Positions 18,779 to 27,771 of a stretch of DNA of 64,000 nt are shown here, piece after piece. Where the stretch lies: the NCBI GenBank assembly GCA_963850765.1, contig CAWKMN010000003.1, positions 1 through 64,000 of the forward strand, given 5' to 3'. The notes below the pieces were generated by a model. It saw only the letters and a list, made by a program, of their open reading frames with translations. It was not told the origin of the DNA and made no database searches. This stretch comes from CAWKMN01 sp963850765 (GTDB lineage Bacteria > Chloroflexota > Anaerolineae > Aggregatilineales > Aggregatilineaceae). Position 1 is the first letter of the stretch; the number at the start of each line of letters is the position of its first letter. Position numbers and translations under genes: made by a program.

Positions 18779-20113
18779 ATGGTAACGCAAACCCGCCTTC
18801 TACCCGGCCCCAACGCGCGGGCTATGATCGAGCGTGACGGCAGGGTGATTTCGCCGTCGTATACGCGCGGTTATCCGTTGGTCATCGAACGCGGCGAGGG
18901 AACCACCGTTTGGGACGTGGACGGGAACCAGTATATTGACTTCACCACGGGCATTGCTGTGAACGCGACCGGCCATGCGCATCCTGCCGTGGTCAAGGCC
19001 ATTCAGGATCAGGCCGAGAAGTTCATCCACATGTCGGGCACCGACTTCTACTACCGCACCCAGATCGAACTGGCCGAGCGGCTGGCTTCGGTCGCGCCCT
19101 TCGACAGCGACGCGATGGTGTTCTTTGGCAACAGCGGGGCCGAGGCGATCGAAGCGGCGGTCAAGCTGGCCCGCTATTACACCGGGCGCACGCAGTTCAT
19201 CGCTTTCCTGCACGCGTTTCACGGGCGCACGCTCGGCTCGCTCAGCTTCACCGCCAGCAAGGTGATCCAGCGCGAAGGCTTCTTCCCGCTGATCCCCGGT
19301 GTTTCCCATGTGCCTTATCCCGATCCTTATCATCCCATTCTCAACGAAGCCGGGTTCGCGGACCAGGGCGAAGCCGTTTTGCATTACATCGAACATGAAA
19401 TTTTCCAGACCAAAGTGCCCGCCAGCGAAGTCGCCGCGATCCTGATCGAGCCGATCCAGGGTGAAGGTGGCTATGTTGTGCCTCCCGACAATTTCCTGGC
19501 CGGCCTGCGCGACCTGTGCCATCGCCACGGGATTCTCCTCATTGCGGACGAGATCCAGACCGGCATGGGCCGCACCGGCAAATGGTGGGGCGTGAACCAC
19601 TGGGATGTCCAGCCGGACATAATCGCCGTGGCCAAGGGGATCGCCAGCGGGATGCCGCTCGGCGCGATCATCGCCCGGCGTGACATCATGACCGATTGGG
19701 GTCCGGGCGCGCACGCCAGCACGTTCGGCGGCAACCCGATTAGCTGCGCCGCCGGGATTGCGACCTTCGATCTGCTGCGCGAGGGTTTGATCGACAACGC
19801 GGCGGCGATGGGCGAATACCTGAACGAGAAGCTGGTCGCAATCGAGCAGCGCCACCCGGCGGTCGGACAGGTGCGCGGCAAGGGGCTGATGCGCGGGGTG
19901 GAACTCGTCAAGAGCCGCGAGACGCGCGAGCGCTCGGCCGAACTGCGCAACACGATCGTCGATTTCGCCTTTGAAGAGGGTTTGCTGCTCCTGGGCTGCG
20001 GCGTGAACACCATCCGTGTTATCCCGCCGCTGAATGTCACCGCCAAGGAGATCGACGACGCCATGATCATCTTCGAGCACTGCATCGGGCGTGCCGAGGA
20101 ATTATACCTGTAG
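18779..20113 (+). CDS. Class III PLP aminotransferase (4-aminobutyrate/acetylornithine type)
   Basis: 444 residues, full length. FFGNSGAEAIEAAVKLAR binds PLP phosphate; HAFHGRTLG; EPIQGEGGYVVPP; IADEIQTGMGRTGKWW; PLP lysine in IAVAKGIASGMPLG. Closest in feel to GABA aminotransferases of Archaea and Chloroflexota, transferring an omega-amino group to 2-oxoglutarate; substrate is not certain. AAGGAG before the ATG. The stop TAG is followed at once by a GCCTCACC repeat. Confidence 0.9.
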   Translation: MVTQTRLLPGPNARAMIERDGRVISPSYTRGYPLVIERGEGTTVWDVDGNQYIDFTTGIAVNATGHAHPAVVKAIQDQAEKFIHMSGTDFYYRTQIELAERLASVAPFDSDAMVFFGNSGAEAIEAAVKLARYYTGRTQFIAFLHAFHGRTLGSLSFTASKVIQREGFFPLIPGVSHVPYPDPYHPILNEAGFADQGEAVLHYIEHEIFQTKVPASEVAAILIEPIQGEGGYVVPPDNFLAGLRDLCHRHGILLIADEIQTGMGRTGKWWGVNHWDVQPDIIAVAKGIASGMPLGAIIARRDIMTDWGPGAHASTFGGNPISCAAGIATFDLLREGLIDNAAAMGEYLNEKLVAIEQRHPAVGQVRGKGLMRGVELVKSRETRERSAELRNTIVDFAFEEGLLLLGCGVNTIRVIPPLNVTAKEIDDAMIIFEHCIGRAEELYL

Positions 20114-20219
20114 GCCTCACCCCCTCAGTCCCCCTCTCCAGCCGAGCTAGAGAGGGGGAAGCAACGCCGACGCTTTTCCTTCTCGCTGGTTTCGCCGGGG
20201 GGAGGATAGGGTGAGGGGC
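20114..20219. repeat. GCCTCACC hairpin element (about 106 bp)
   Basis: Left end GCCTCACCCCCTCAG, hairpin CCCCCTCTCCAG...CTAGAGAGGGGG, unique middle, right end AGGGTGAGGGGC. Sits between the aminotransferase stop and the ScyD-like gene. Confidence 0.7.
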
Positions 20220-20311
20220 GTTTGGTGCGTTATAGCTGGCATAGTTCCTTAAAGAGCGTCGCCCCTACGTTTGCCTGAAAATTCGCGGGTATTCATCGTT
20301 GGAGGTTATTC

Positions 20312-21478
20312 ATGTGGACTCGATTCTGTCTCCTGGTCCTGCCATTGCTGCTCCTGACCAGTATACCCGCTGCCGCACAAACCCCGACCGTCACACGGAT
20401 TGCCGGCGATCTGAACAACCCGCGCGGCGTGGCGATCCTGCCGGATGGCGGCCTGCTGGTGGTCGAAGCCGGTCTCGGCACGGATGTACCCGGCGAGGCG
20501 CAGGGCAGCGGCCGGATCAGCCAATTCACCGATATGAACGGTGACGGCGACTTTGACGATCCTGGCGAGCGGCAGGTGCTCCTGGACCGGCAGGCCAGCT
20601 ATAACAGCCTGACCACCATCCTGTCCTTCCACGATGAGGTGTATGGCCTTGGCGATATCGAACTGCTGGATGATGGGCGGATCTTCTACGGCAAGGACGA
20701 CCCCTATGCCAGACCCGGCCATGCGGGTACCGAAGGCTTTTACGGCGAGGTGGGGATCTTCGAACTCGACCCCGCAACCGGAAAATCGACGCTCCTCGTG
20801 AAACGGACGGCGACTCTCAACGCACTGGTATACAACCCGGACGACGAGCGATTCTATGTGGTCGAGAGCGGATTCAACCGGCTGATGGCGGCAGATCACA
20901 CCGGCGAACCGGAAGTCGTCGCGGAATTTGATCGGCTCGCGCACGGACAGCAGGCGGTGCCGGCGGGTATCGCGCTGGACGAAAGCACCGGCGATATTCT
21001 GGTCGCGCTGCTCTCCGGCCACTGGTACGAGTATTACGGGACGGATCTCGCCTTTTTGCCGGGTGATGCCAAGGTCGCCCAATTCAATCCTTTTACGGGC
21101 ACGGTGTCGGACGCGATCACCGGGCTGACGACGGCGATCGACGTTGCCGCAGACGAGGCCGGCAATGTGTTCGTGGTCGAGCTCACGACGACATGGCCCT
21201 CCGCGAATATGCCATCGGAATTTGATCTGCACGATCCTGGCGCGCCGCCCGATCCCGGCGGGTATGCGCGTTTCACCGGGCGCGTGACGCTGTACCCTGC
21301 GGCGGGTGGCGATCCGGTCGTGCTGGCGGATGGACTCGATACGCCCACCAATATCACCTATGCGGATGGCAGTCTCTATGTATCCACGGGGTTGGGAACG
21401 CCGGGGCGGTCCGTCCTGACGCCGGGGGGCGATATTGTGCCGATCGAGGGCGTCATTTACCGGATCACGGGGTTTTGA
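20312..21478 (+). CDS. ScyD/ScyE-like secreted beta-propeller
   Basis: 388 residues with signal peptide 1-22 and repeating propeller blades (NPRGVAILPDGGLLVVEAG, AIDVAADEAGNVFVVEL, TNITYADGSLYVSTG). This is the ScyD/ScyE domain pattern first named from the cyanobacterial scytonemin cluster; in other phyla the role is unknown. NGDGDFDDPGE may bind calcium. GGAGGTT before the ATG gives a strong start. Confidence 0.82.
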   Translation: MWTRFCLLVLPLLLLTSIPAAAQTPTVTRIAGDLNNPRGVAILPDGGLLVVEAGLGTDVPGEAQGSGRISQFTDMNGDGDFDDPGERQVLLDRQASYNSLTTILSFHDEVYGLGDIELLDDGRIFYGKDDPYARPGHAGTEGFYGEVGIFELDPATGKSTLLVKRTATLNALVYNPDDERFYVVESGFNRLMAADHTGEPEVVAEFDRLAHGQQAVPAGIALDESTGDILVALLSGHWYEYYGTDLAFLPGDAKVAQFNPFTGTVSDAITGLTTAIDVAADEAGNVFVVELTTTWPSANMPSEFDLHDPGAPPDPGGYARFTGRVTLYPAAGGDPVVLADGLDTPTNITYADGSLYVSTGLGTPGRSVLTPGGDIVPIEGVIYRITGF

Positions 21479-21520
21479 GGTGGAGGTAGAGGGTACGCTC
21501 TGGTAAAAAAAGAAAGTCGC

Positions 21521-21634
21521 TTCACCACGGAGGACACAGAGCACACAGAGAAAATCAAGGGAAGAGCAAACATCGTGTATGTAGGGGCGGGTTAACAAAC
21601 CCGCCCAAAGGGAGCACACAGAGGTGCTCCCCTA
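21521..21634. repeat. Composite repeat: CACCACGGAGGACACAGAG, GGGGCGGGTTAAC palindrome, GGGAGCA hairpin
   Basis: Three modules in a row: an ACAGAG-rich stretch (21521-21550), the GTAGGGGCGGGTTAAC palindrome (21581-21606) and a GGGAGCAC...GTGCTCCC hairpin (21608-21630). Confidence 0.65.
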
Positions 21635-21652
21635 CAAATTGCGTTATTTGCC

Positions 21653-22414
21653 CTACATCGCGACGTCGGCACCGAGCTTGCGCTGGAAGAAGCTCACCAT
21701 CTGCTCAAAGGCGTCCTGAGCGACCTCGTCCTCGCGCAGTTGGCCGCCGGTCAGCATGAAGCCGTGCGGCTCACCGTAATAGACCTTCAGCTCGAAATAC
21801 TTGCCCGCTTGCATCAGGGCATTGGCGTAATCGTAGATGCCGGTGATCGGGCTGGGCTCGTCGGCGGTGCCGTGAATCATCAGCATGGGGGTCTGAAGCT
21901 GATCGAGCACGCTTGCCGGGGTGGTATCGCCACCATTGGGGAATCCATACCACGCGACGCCGGCCTTGAAGTCCGTCATCTGCGGCAGGAACAGCATCGT
22001 ATAACGGCCACCTGCACAGAAGCCGGTCAGACCCAGGCGGGCAGGATCGACATCGTCGCGCGCGCTGAGAAACGCGATGCTGTCGCGCAGCAGTTGATCG
22101 ACGGTCGAATCGGCGGGACTCTCTTCGAACGTCTGCCAGCCAACCGCCAGCACGACAAATCCGCGCGCGGCGAACCGATCAACCATGGTGCGATAGCCTT
22201 CTTCCAGGCCGCGGAAGGAATGGATCAAGACTATGCCGGGGTAGGGGCCACCCTCGGCCGGGGCCGCCAGATAGGAGGCGAACGCCTGACCGCCGCTCGT
22301 CACCTCCACGTCGCCGCTTTCGATCTCCTGCCCTTCGGGGCTTTGAGCATACACCGTCACAGGTACCATCAGCATCACCGCCAAAAAAGTTACAAACCAA
22401 AACCGTCTCATCAT
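21653..22414 (-). CDS. Secreted dienelactone hydrolase-family protein
   Basis: 253 residues from the ATG at 22414, which follows AAAGGATGG. Signal peptide ends about YAQ. Alpha/beta hydrolase fold with the dienelactone-hydrolase nucleophile in TGFCAGGRY (Cys), Asp in HGTADEPSP and His in GEPHGFML. Export makes classical dienelactone breakdown unlikely; a general envelope esterase is more likely (inference). Confidence 0.87.
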   Translation of the reverse strand: MMRRFWFVTFLAVMLMVPVTVYAQSPEGQEIESGDVEVTSGGQAFASYLAAPAEGGPYPGIVLIHSFRGLEEGYRTMVDRFAARGFVVLAVGWQTFEESPADSTVDQLLRDSIAFLSARDDVDPARLGLTGFCAGGRYTMLFLPQMTDFKAGVAWYGFPNGGDTTPASVLDQLQTPMLMIHGTADEPSPITGIYDYANALMQAGKYFELKVYYGEPHGFMLTGGQLREDEVAQDAFEQMVSFFQRKLGADVAM

Positions 22415-22627
22415 CCATCCTTTTTTATCATATTGAACCACTTAATGCATTTTATACGACTTTTCTGCCAGCACTCAACTGGTTCTGACCTTCTCTCATC
22501 GAATTCTTATGTTGCAAGTCGGCGTATAAGAATTATGCAAGAAGTTCACAAGAGGGCCATTAAAAATCCGGCCGGCCCCTGGCCTGCATGCTACAATACC
22601 GATCAAAAGGGAGTCAGGATCGCCACA

Positions 22628-24208
22628 ATGGACATGCTGCTGTTACCCGATTACCGCGTCCGCCAGCGGGATCACCTGCTGAATATCAGCCGCGCCATCT
22701 CATCGCAGCTTGATCTGGGCGAGGTGCTGCGCATGGTGCTGCAAGCGGCCACCTCGATGCTGTCCGGCGAGGTTGGGATCATCGCGCTGCGCGAGGGTGA
22801 TCGTTTCGTCGTGCGGGCGATCAGCGGCGTTTCGGCGGATCAGGCTGAAGTCTTTCAGCCGTTGATGGCGGACATCCCGGCGCAGCAGGTGGATAATCTG
22901 GATATGAAGCTGTTCCACGGCTGGATGCGCAAAGTCGCCCGCGCGCTGAATCTGAACCTGCGGCAGGTGGTTTCGCTCCCGATGTCCGTGGCCGACGATA
23001 TGCTGGGGATCCTGTTCATCTTCCGCTCGTATGCGGGCGCGCCCACCCAGAACGATTACCGGCTGCTCCAGAGCTTCGCGGATCAGGCCGCGATCGCCGT
23101 CCACAACGCGCGCATGTACGAGTTCGCCAACGAAGAACGCCAGCGCCTCGCCGCGATTCTCGATCACAGCGCGGACGGCGTGATGATCCTGGACTCGCAT
23201 TTGCACGTCGAGCGGTGGAACCGCGCGCTCAGCCGTATGACGGGCTGGACGGCCGAACAGGCGACCGGGCGCAGCTACGATGTGGTGGTCCGGCTGAAGC
23301 GCCGCGAAATGGGGCCCGATTTTGCCGAGGCGATCGCGGAAGGCTGGCCGCGCCATTACAATGGCAGTACCACGCTCAGCACGATCTACGTGGAGGGCGA
23401 ACTCGAACGGCTGGACGGTTCGACGCTCAGCGTGGGGATCACCTACGCGCCGCTGCTCAAGCCAAACGGCGACCTGCAAAATATCATCGCGAATGTGCGC
23501 GATATTACCCACTTCCGCGAAGCCGAGCGGCTGAAATCGACTTTCATTTCGGTGGTGTCGCACGAGCTCAAAACCCCGGTCGCGCTGATCAAAGGCTATG
23601 CCGATGCACTCAGCCGCGAAGATGCCGACTGGGACCGCGCGACGATCCAGAACGGGTTGGCGGTTATCGAGGAAGAGGCCGACCGGCTGACGGAACTGAT
23701 CGAGAATCTGCTGGCGGCGTCCAAGCTCCAGGCGGAAGGGATGCGCCTGAACCTGGACGACGTGTATCTGCCGCGCATGGCGCAGCAAGCCATCGACCGC
23801 TTCCAGACCCAGACGGAGCGGCACACTCTCACGGCCGATTTCCCGCCGGATTTCCCGGTGATTCAGGGGGATGTGGTGCGCCTGCGGCAGGTGCTGGATA
23901 ACCTGCTGAGCAATGCCATCAAATATTCACCGGATGGCGGCAGCATCGTCATTCGCGGCAGCCACGATGATCAGATGGTGCAGATTACGGTCAGCGATCC
24001 GGGGATTGGGCTGCCGCCCGACCAGTTGGAGCGTGTATTCGAGCGCTTCTACCGGGTCAACAACCGCCAGACGCAGAAAGCACAGGGAACCGGGCTGGGG
24101 CTGTATCTCGCGCATGCCGTGGTGAAAGCGCACGGCGGCGAGATCTGGGCCAGCAACAACCGCGCTGGCGGCGCGACGTTCAGTTTTACGCTTCCCCGGC
24201 GCGAATGA
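22628..24208 (+). CDS. Soluble GAF-PAS sensor histidine kinase
   Basis: 526 residues, no membrane helix. GAF domain about 25-165, PAS about 175-305 (ILDHSADGVMILDS), HisKA with FISVVSHELKTPVALIKGY, ATPase with LLSNAIKYSPDGG, DPGIGLPPD, FERFYRVNN and GTGLGLYLAHAVVKAHGG: all boxes intact. The open frame runs far upstream but the repeat-free gap and the ATG at 22628 mark the start. No regulator beside it, so an orphan kinase. Confidence 0.92.
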   Translation: MDMLLLPDYRVRQRDHLLNISRAISSQLDLGEVLRMVLQAATSMLSGEVGIIALREGDRFVVRAISGVSADQAEVFQPLMADIPAQQVDNLDMKLFHGWMRKVARALNLNLRQVVSLPMSVADDMLGILFIFRSYAGAPTQNDYRLLQSFADQAAIAVHNARMYEFANEERQRLAAILDHSADGVMILDSHLHVERWNRALSRMTGWTAEQATGRSYDVVVRLKRREMGPDFAEAIAEGWPRHYNGSTTLSTIYVEGELERLDGSTLSVGITYAPLLKPNGDLQNIIANVRDITHFREAERLKSTFISVVSHELKTPVALIKGYADALSREDADWDRATIQNGLAVIEEEADRLTELIENLLAASKLQAEGMRLNLDDVYLPRMAQQAIDRFQTQTERHTLTADFPPDFPVIQGDVVRLRQVLDNLLSNAIKYSPDGGSIVIRGSHDDQMVQITVSDPGIGLPPDQLERVFERFYRVNNRQTQKAQGTGLGLYLAHAVVKAHGGEIWASNNRAGGATFSFTLPRRE

Positions 24209-24296
24209 GGATCGAGTCTCCCCAAGATCTGCACTTTATGCGATAATCTTGCGCATCAGATCGTCTGACCCGGTCCCTGCCACCCGTTATCTATGA

Positions 24297-24311
24297 ACCG
24301 GCCTTGCCGGT
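24297..24311 (+). promoter_or_regulatory. Small hairpin in the CpXC leader
   Basis: ACCGGC-CTT-GCCGGT, a perfect six-base stem ten bases before the TAGGAG ribosome site. Could modulate translation; may also be chance. Confidence 0.3.
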
Positions 24312-24335
24312 CTATCGTTTTAGGAGCACAGTCTC

Positions 24336-25745
24336 ATGTCCCAAGTGGTTCGAACGACGCTGGGCTGTCCGCGCTGCGGGAACAATTTTCAGGCCATCAT
24401 CGAGCAGGTGATCGATGTCGGCCGCGATCCGCAGGCGAAAGCCCGCTTTTTGTCCGGGCGCGTGAATATGGTCTCATGCCCAAACTGCGGCCACACGATG
24501 GCCGTGGGCACGCCGCTGCTCTACCACGATCCGCACAAAGACCTGATGATCATCTATGTGCCGATGGAGCTTAATGTCGCGCCGCAGGAGCGCGAGCGGA
24601 TCATTGGCGACATGACGCGCCGCCTCACCGACAGCATCCCCCAGGAACAGCGCCGGGCCTATCTGCTGACGCCCCGGCAGGCGCTCACGCTGCCCGGCAT
24701 GATCGACATGATTCTGGACATGGACGGCATCACGCCTGAGATGCGCGAAGCGCAGCGCAACAAGATGCAGGTGCTTAATATGTTCCTGCAGATGGGGCCG
24801 GATCATTGGCCGGGCTTACTTGAAGAACAGGAGGAACACCTCGACGCGGAATTTCTGCAGATGATCCTCGTCACGGCCGAAAACGCGGCGGAGACGGGTA
24901 AGCCGCAGTTGGCTGAAGCGCTGGTCGCGGTCTACAACTTCCTGATTCAGAACACGTCGGCCGGGCAGCAGATGTTGGAAGCCGCGCAGGCACAGGAAGA
25001 AACGGTGCGCGCGGTGGCCGAGGAACTTCAGGCGATGGGTGAGGATATGACGCGCGACGACCTGATGAACCTGATCGTCCGTGATGCGGACGACGATACG
25101 CGCGTCCAGGCTATCGCCAGCCTGATGCGCCCTGCGCTTGATTACCAGTTCTTCCAGGATCTCAGCACGAAGATCGAGCTGCGCACCGGCGACGAACGCT
25201 ACAAGCTTGAACGGCTGCGCGCGCGCTTGCTCGAACTGCTCAGCATTATCGACCAGCAGACACAGGTTGTTTTGCAGCGCGCCGCCGATACGCTGCGGGT
25301 GATCCTCAACAGCGAGGACATCGACGCGGCGATCCGTCCCCGGCTGGAACAAATTGACGACACGTTCATGGCCGTGCTGCAAGCCAATATCCAGGCGGCT
25401 AACCAGCACGACGATCAGGCCACGGCGGAGCGGCTCCAACTGGTGCTGCAAAAGGTGCTGGAGATTTTGCAGGACAGCGCGCCGCCGCATCTGCGCTTTA
25501 TCAACGAGCTGATGTCGACGGAGTCGGATGAGGATTCCCGCGAGATGATTGTTGAGCGCGGGCCGGAGTTTGGCCCTGAACTGCTGGACCTGATGAGCGC
25601 CGTCGCCGCCGATCTGGACGAGAGCGAGCAGCCCGACGCCGCCGACCGGATGCGCCGGCTGGCCGACATCGCCGCGTCGTATGTGAGCGATACGCCGCGC
25701 TTCCCCGCGGCCGCCGCCGATTCGCACCACGGGCACGAACATTAG
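24336..25745 (+). CDS. CpXC-domain protein
   Basis: 469 residues. N-terminal zinc ribbon with GCPRCGNNF (about 10) and SCPNCGHTM (about 47), the CpXC pattern. The rest is helical with long coiled-coil-like stretches and ends in a His-rich tail. Function of the family is unknown; similar proteins are common in Chloroflexota. Strong start (TTTAGGAGCACAG then ATG) and its own terminator. Confidence 0.8.
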   Translation: MSQVVRTTLGCPRCGNNFQAIIEQVIDVGRDPQAKARFLSGRVNMVSCPNCGHTMAVGTPLLYHDPHKDLMIIYVPMELNVAPQERERIIGDMTRRLTDSIPQEQRRAYLLTPRQALTLPGMIDMILDMDGITPEMREAQRNKMQVLNMFLQMGPDHWPGLLEEQEEHLDAEFLQMILVTAENAAETGKPQLAEALVAVYNFLIQNTSAGQQMLEAAQAQEETVRAVAEELQAMGEDMTRDDLMNLIVRDADDDTRVQAIASLMRPALDYQFFQDLSTKIELRTGDERYKLERLRARLLELLSIIDQQTQVVLQRAADTLRVILNSEDIDAAIRPRLEQIDDTFMAVLQANIQAANQHDDQATAERLQLVLQKVLEILQDSAPPHLRFINELMSTESDEDSREMIVERGPEFGPELLDLMSAVAADLDESEQPDAADRMRRLADIAASYVSDTPRFPAAAADSHHGHEH

Positions 25746-25780
25746 GCGCTTTGTCCGCGAGTTCTCTTGATGGAAACTGC

Positions 25781-25812
25781 AAGGGCGGGTCTGATACACC
25801 CGCCCTTTTTGT
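25781..25812 (+). terminator. Rho-independent terminator
   Basis: Ten-base perfect stem AAGGGCGGGT / ACCCGCCCTT with a 7-base loop followed by TTTGTTTC, 35 bases after the CpXC stop. Confidence 0.85.
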
Positions 25813-25856
25813 TTCGCCCCTCTACGCACTGACGAGGGACTCACCGATCGCGATTA

Positions 25857-26258
25857 TTACCGGACTCCAGGGGGTGTCGGGCTGCGCCGTCCAAACAGTC
25901 TGTAGAGAATCGCTAACAGAACTACCGCGACGACCACGATGATGACGATTTCGGTGGTGCCCAGACCATCATCGTCGTCCTCATCGTCGTCATTGTCCTC
26001 GTCAGGTACGGGGGTGGCCGCGGGGGTAGGTGCCTCGGTGGTCGCTTCCACCGTTGCCTCAGTCGTGGCTTCGGTTGTGGCCTCTGTAGTTGCTTCTGCT
26101 GTAGCTTCAGCGGTAGGTTCACCCGCGGGCGTCTCGGTTTCCTGGAAGGCAACTCCCGGCGGTGGTCCGTCGGCGCTTGCGCGGTGAGATACAAGCTGCA
26201 CAGCGAAAATCAGCAGCCCGATCATACATATCGATACAACTAGTTTCTTGTTTACCAT
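25857..26258 (-). CDS. Small secreted protein with TEAT repeats and C-terminal membrane anchor
   Basis: 133 residues: signal-type helix 6-28, a low-complexity run of TEAT/AEAT units (about 43-80), an aspartate block, then a C-terminal TM helix (IVIIVVVAVVLLAILY) and a short basic tail. Looks like a surface stalk held in the membrane. AAGGAGG before the ATG is strong. The same TEA-type run ends the tandem PstS-like protein at 56.7 kb. Confidence 0.7.
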   Translation of the reverse strand: MVNKKLVVSICMIGLLIFAVQLVSHRASADGPPPGVAFQETETPAGEPTAEATAEATTEATTEATTEATVEATTEAPTPAATPVPDEDNDDDEDDDDGLGTTEIVIIVVVAVVLLAILYRLFGRRSPTPPGVR

Positions 26259-26274
26259 ACAAAACCTCCTTGTG

Positions 26275-26312
26275 GATCGGTAAGTTATGTTATATCGAAT
26301 AGCTTACCGATC
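26275..26312. promoter_or_regulatory. 10-bp inverted repeat between pbpA-like and TEAT genes
   Basis: GATCGGTAAG (26275-26284) and CTTACCGATC (26303-26312) are perfect inverses, 18 bases apart; the right arm covers the stop codon of the PBP gene. Operator or weak terminator, role unknown. Confidence 0.4.
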
Positions 26313-27771
26313 TGGCAATTCCGGCTCGGCCGCGGCCGCAAAGGAATCGCCCGCGATTTGCGCCGCTACGCCGGGATTATCCTCGGCCTCGACCACCACG
26401 ACGGCGACAATCGCCGCATTTTCGCTGCCCTGCGTGCGATCGACAAACCCGGTGAACCAGGCAAAAGGGATCGGAGGCGGGCCCCCATAGGCGATCGCGC
26501 TGTGCCCGTACAGCACCAGATCGCCGCGCCGGGCCTGGCTGACATACGGACTCTGTGCCGCCGCTTGCAGCATCGCCAGCCGCAGCGCCGATGCCACATC
26601 CAGCCGGAGCAGGGCAGGCTGCTCGACCGGGAGCTTCATCTCCTGCCACGCATCTGAATCGGGTGCGCGCACGGCGTCCACCAGATGAAAGGGAACGGCA
26701 TTGCCCCGGTTGGCAATCGCCGCGACCACCTGCGCCATGTGCAACGGCGTGACCAGCAGATCGCCCTGGCCGGTCAGCGCGGCCATGAGCACGTCGGGCG
26801 GGGTGCGATCGGTCAGGCGGCGGGGAGGCGCGCCCGACACGGTCTCGAATCCGGCCAGCGTGGGCGCGTCGAGCAGGCCAAGCAGATCGAAGCGCTCCCA
26901 GACATTGCTGGGAGACAGACCGCTTTCCAGTGCCGATGCAAATGGAGCCGGGCAGCCGTAAAGATAGGCCGCTGCCAGAGTGAGCGATGTGTCCGGGGTG
27001 CCGTCCAGACAGGTCAGGGTCAGATCGCCCAACTTCACCGGTTCGCGGGCATCGGAAGCTGTCGGTGTTGAGAATGACCTCGCCCGATGTCTGAAGATTT
27101 GGATTGGTCGCCAGGATTGCGGACAGGATGACCGTTTGCAGCGCGCCGCCGGGCTGGTAGAGGCCCGCTGTCACGCGGTTGAGCAGGGGAGTCGTGCGCT
27201 CGTTGCGCGTCAGCCGCTCCCAGTTGGCATCGATCCGGTTGGGGTCGTAGCCCGGCTGGCTGACCATCGCCAGCACGCGGCCGGATGGAACCTCAACCAC
27301 CAACACCGCGCCGCGCCGGTTGCCGAGTGCCGCCGCGGCCGCCTGCTGCACGTCGAGATCGAGCGTGGTCCGCACGTCGCCGCCGGTCTGGGCGCGGTGG
27401 AGCGTGTCGTCGAGCAGTTCGCGCCATTCGCTGCGCCACGCCTCGCCGCTGAGTTCCGCATCATACGCCGCTTCGATCCCCGCCGTGCCATAGGTGAAGC
27501 TGTAATAGCCCACCGCGCCGACCGCTTCGGTGAACGGATAGACGCGCCGGGCGGTGCCGTCCGGCAGTTCGATGGTATAGGCCAGCCGCTCGCCGTGTTG
27601 ATCGAGAACAGTGCCGCGATGGATGCGCTGCTCCTCGATCACGTTGCGCGCGTTGTCCTGGCGGGCCAGCAGGCTGTCGCCCTGGATGACGACCCAGAAC
27701 GCCGTGCTGAGCGCGATCCCCAGGAAGCCGATCAGCGCGGCCATCGTGACGCGAGTCAGTTCTTTGGTCAT
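26304..27771 (-). CDS. PbpA-like penicillin-binding protein homologue lacking catalytic motifs, one frame change
   Basis: 488 residues after removal of one C near 27056. N-terminal TM, dimer domain, then a transpeptidase fold aligned by TPLLNRVTAGLYQPG. The SxxK site, normally PGSTFK, is PGGALQ; the SxN site is GCP in LYGCPAPF; the KTG site is YGH in LVLYGHSAIAYGG. All three catalytic motifs are therefore lost while the fold framing (PFAWFTGFV) is kept. Start overlaps the end of the ftsW/rodA gene by four bases, so the two are coupled. Probably a structural partner of the SEDS protein. Confidence 0.85.

Noticed and set aside
21740..22627. N-terminal extension of the GAF-PAS kinase frame back to 21740
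   Set aside because: It covers the dienelactone hydrolase in antisense; low-complexity sequence; a clear start exists at 22628.
22442..22627. Possible tRNA or small RNA in the gap before the GAF-PAS kinase
   Set aside because: No cloverleaf, no T-loop motif, no terminator.
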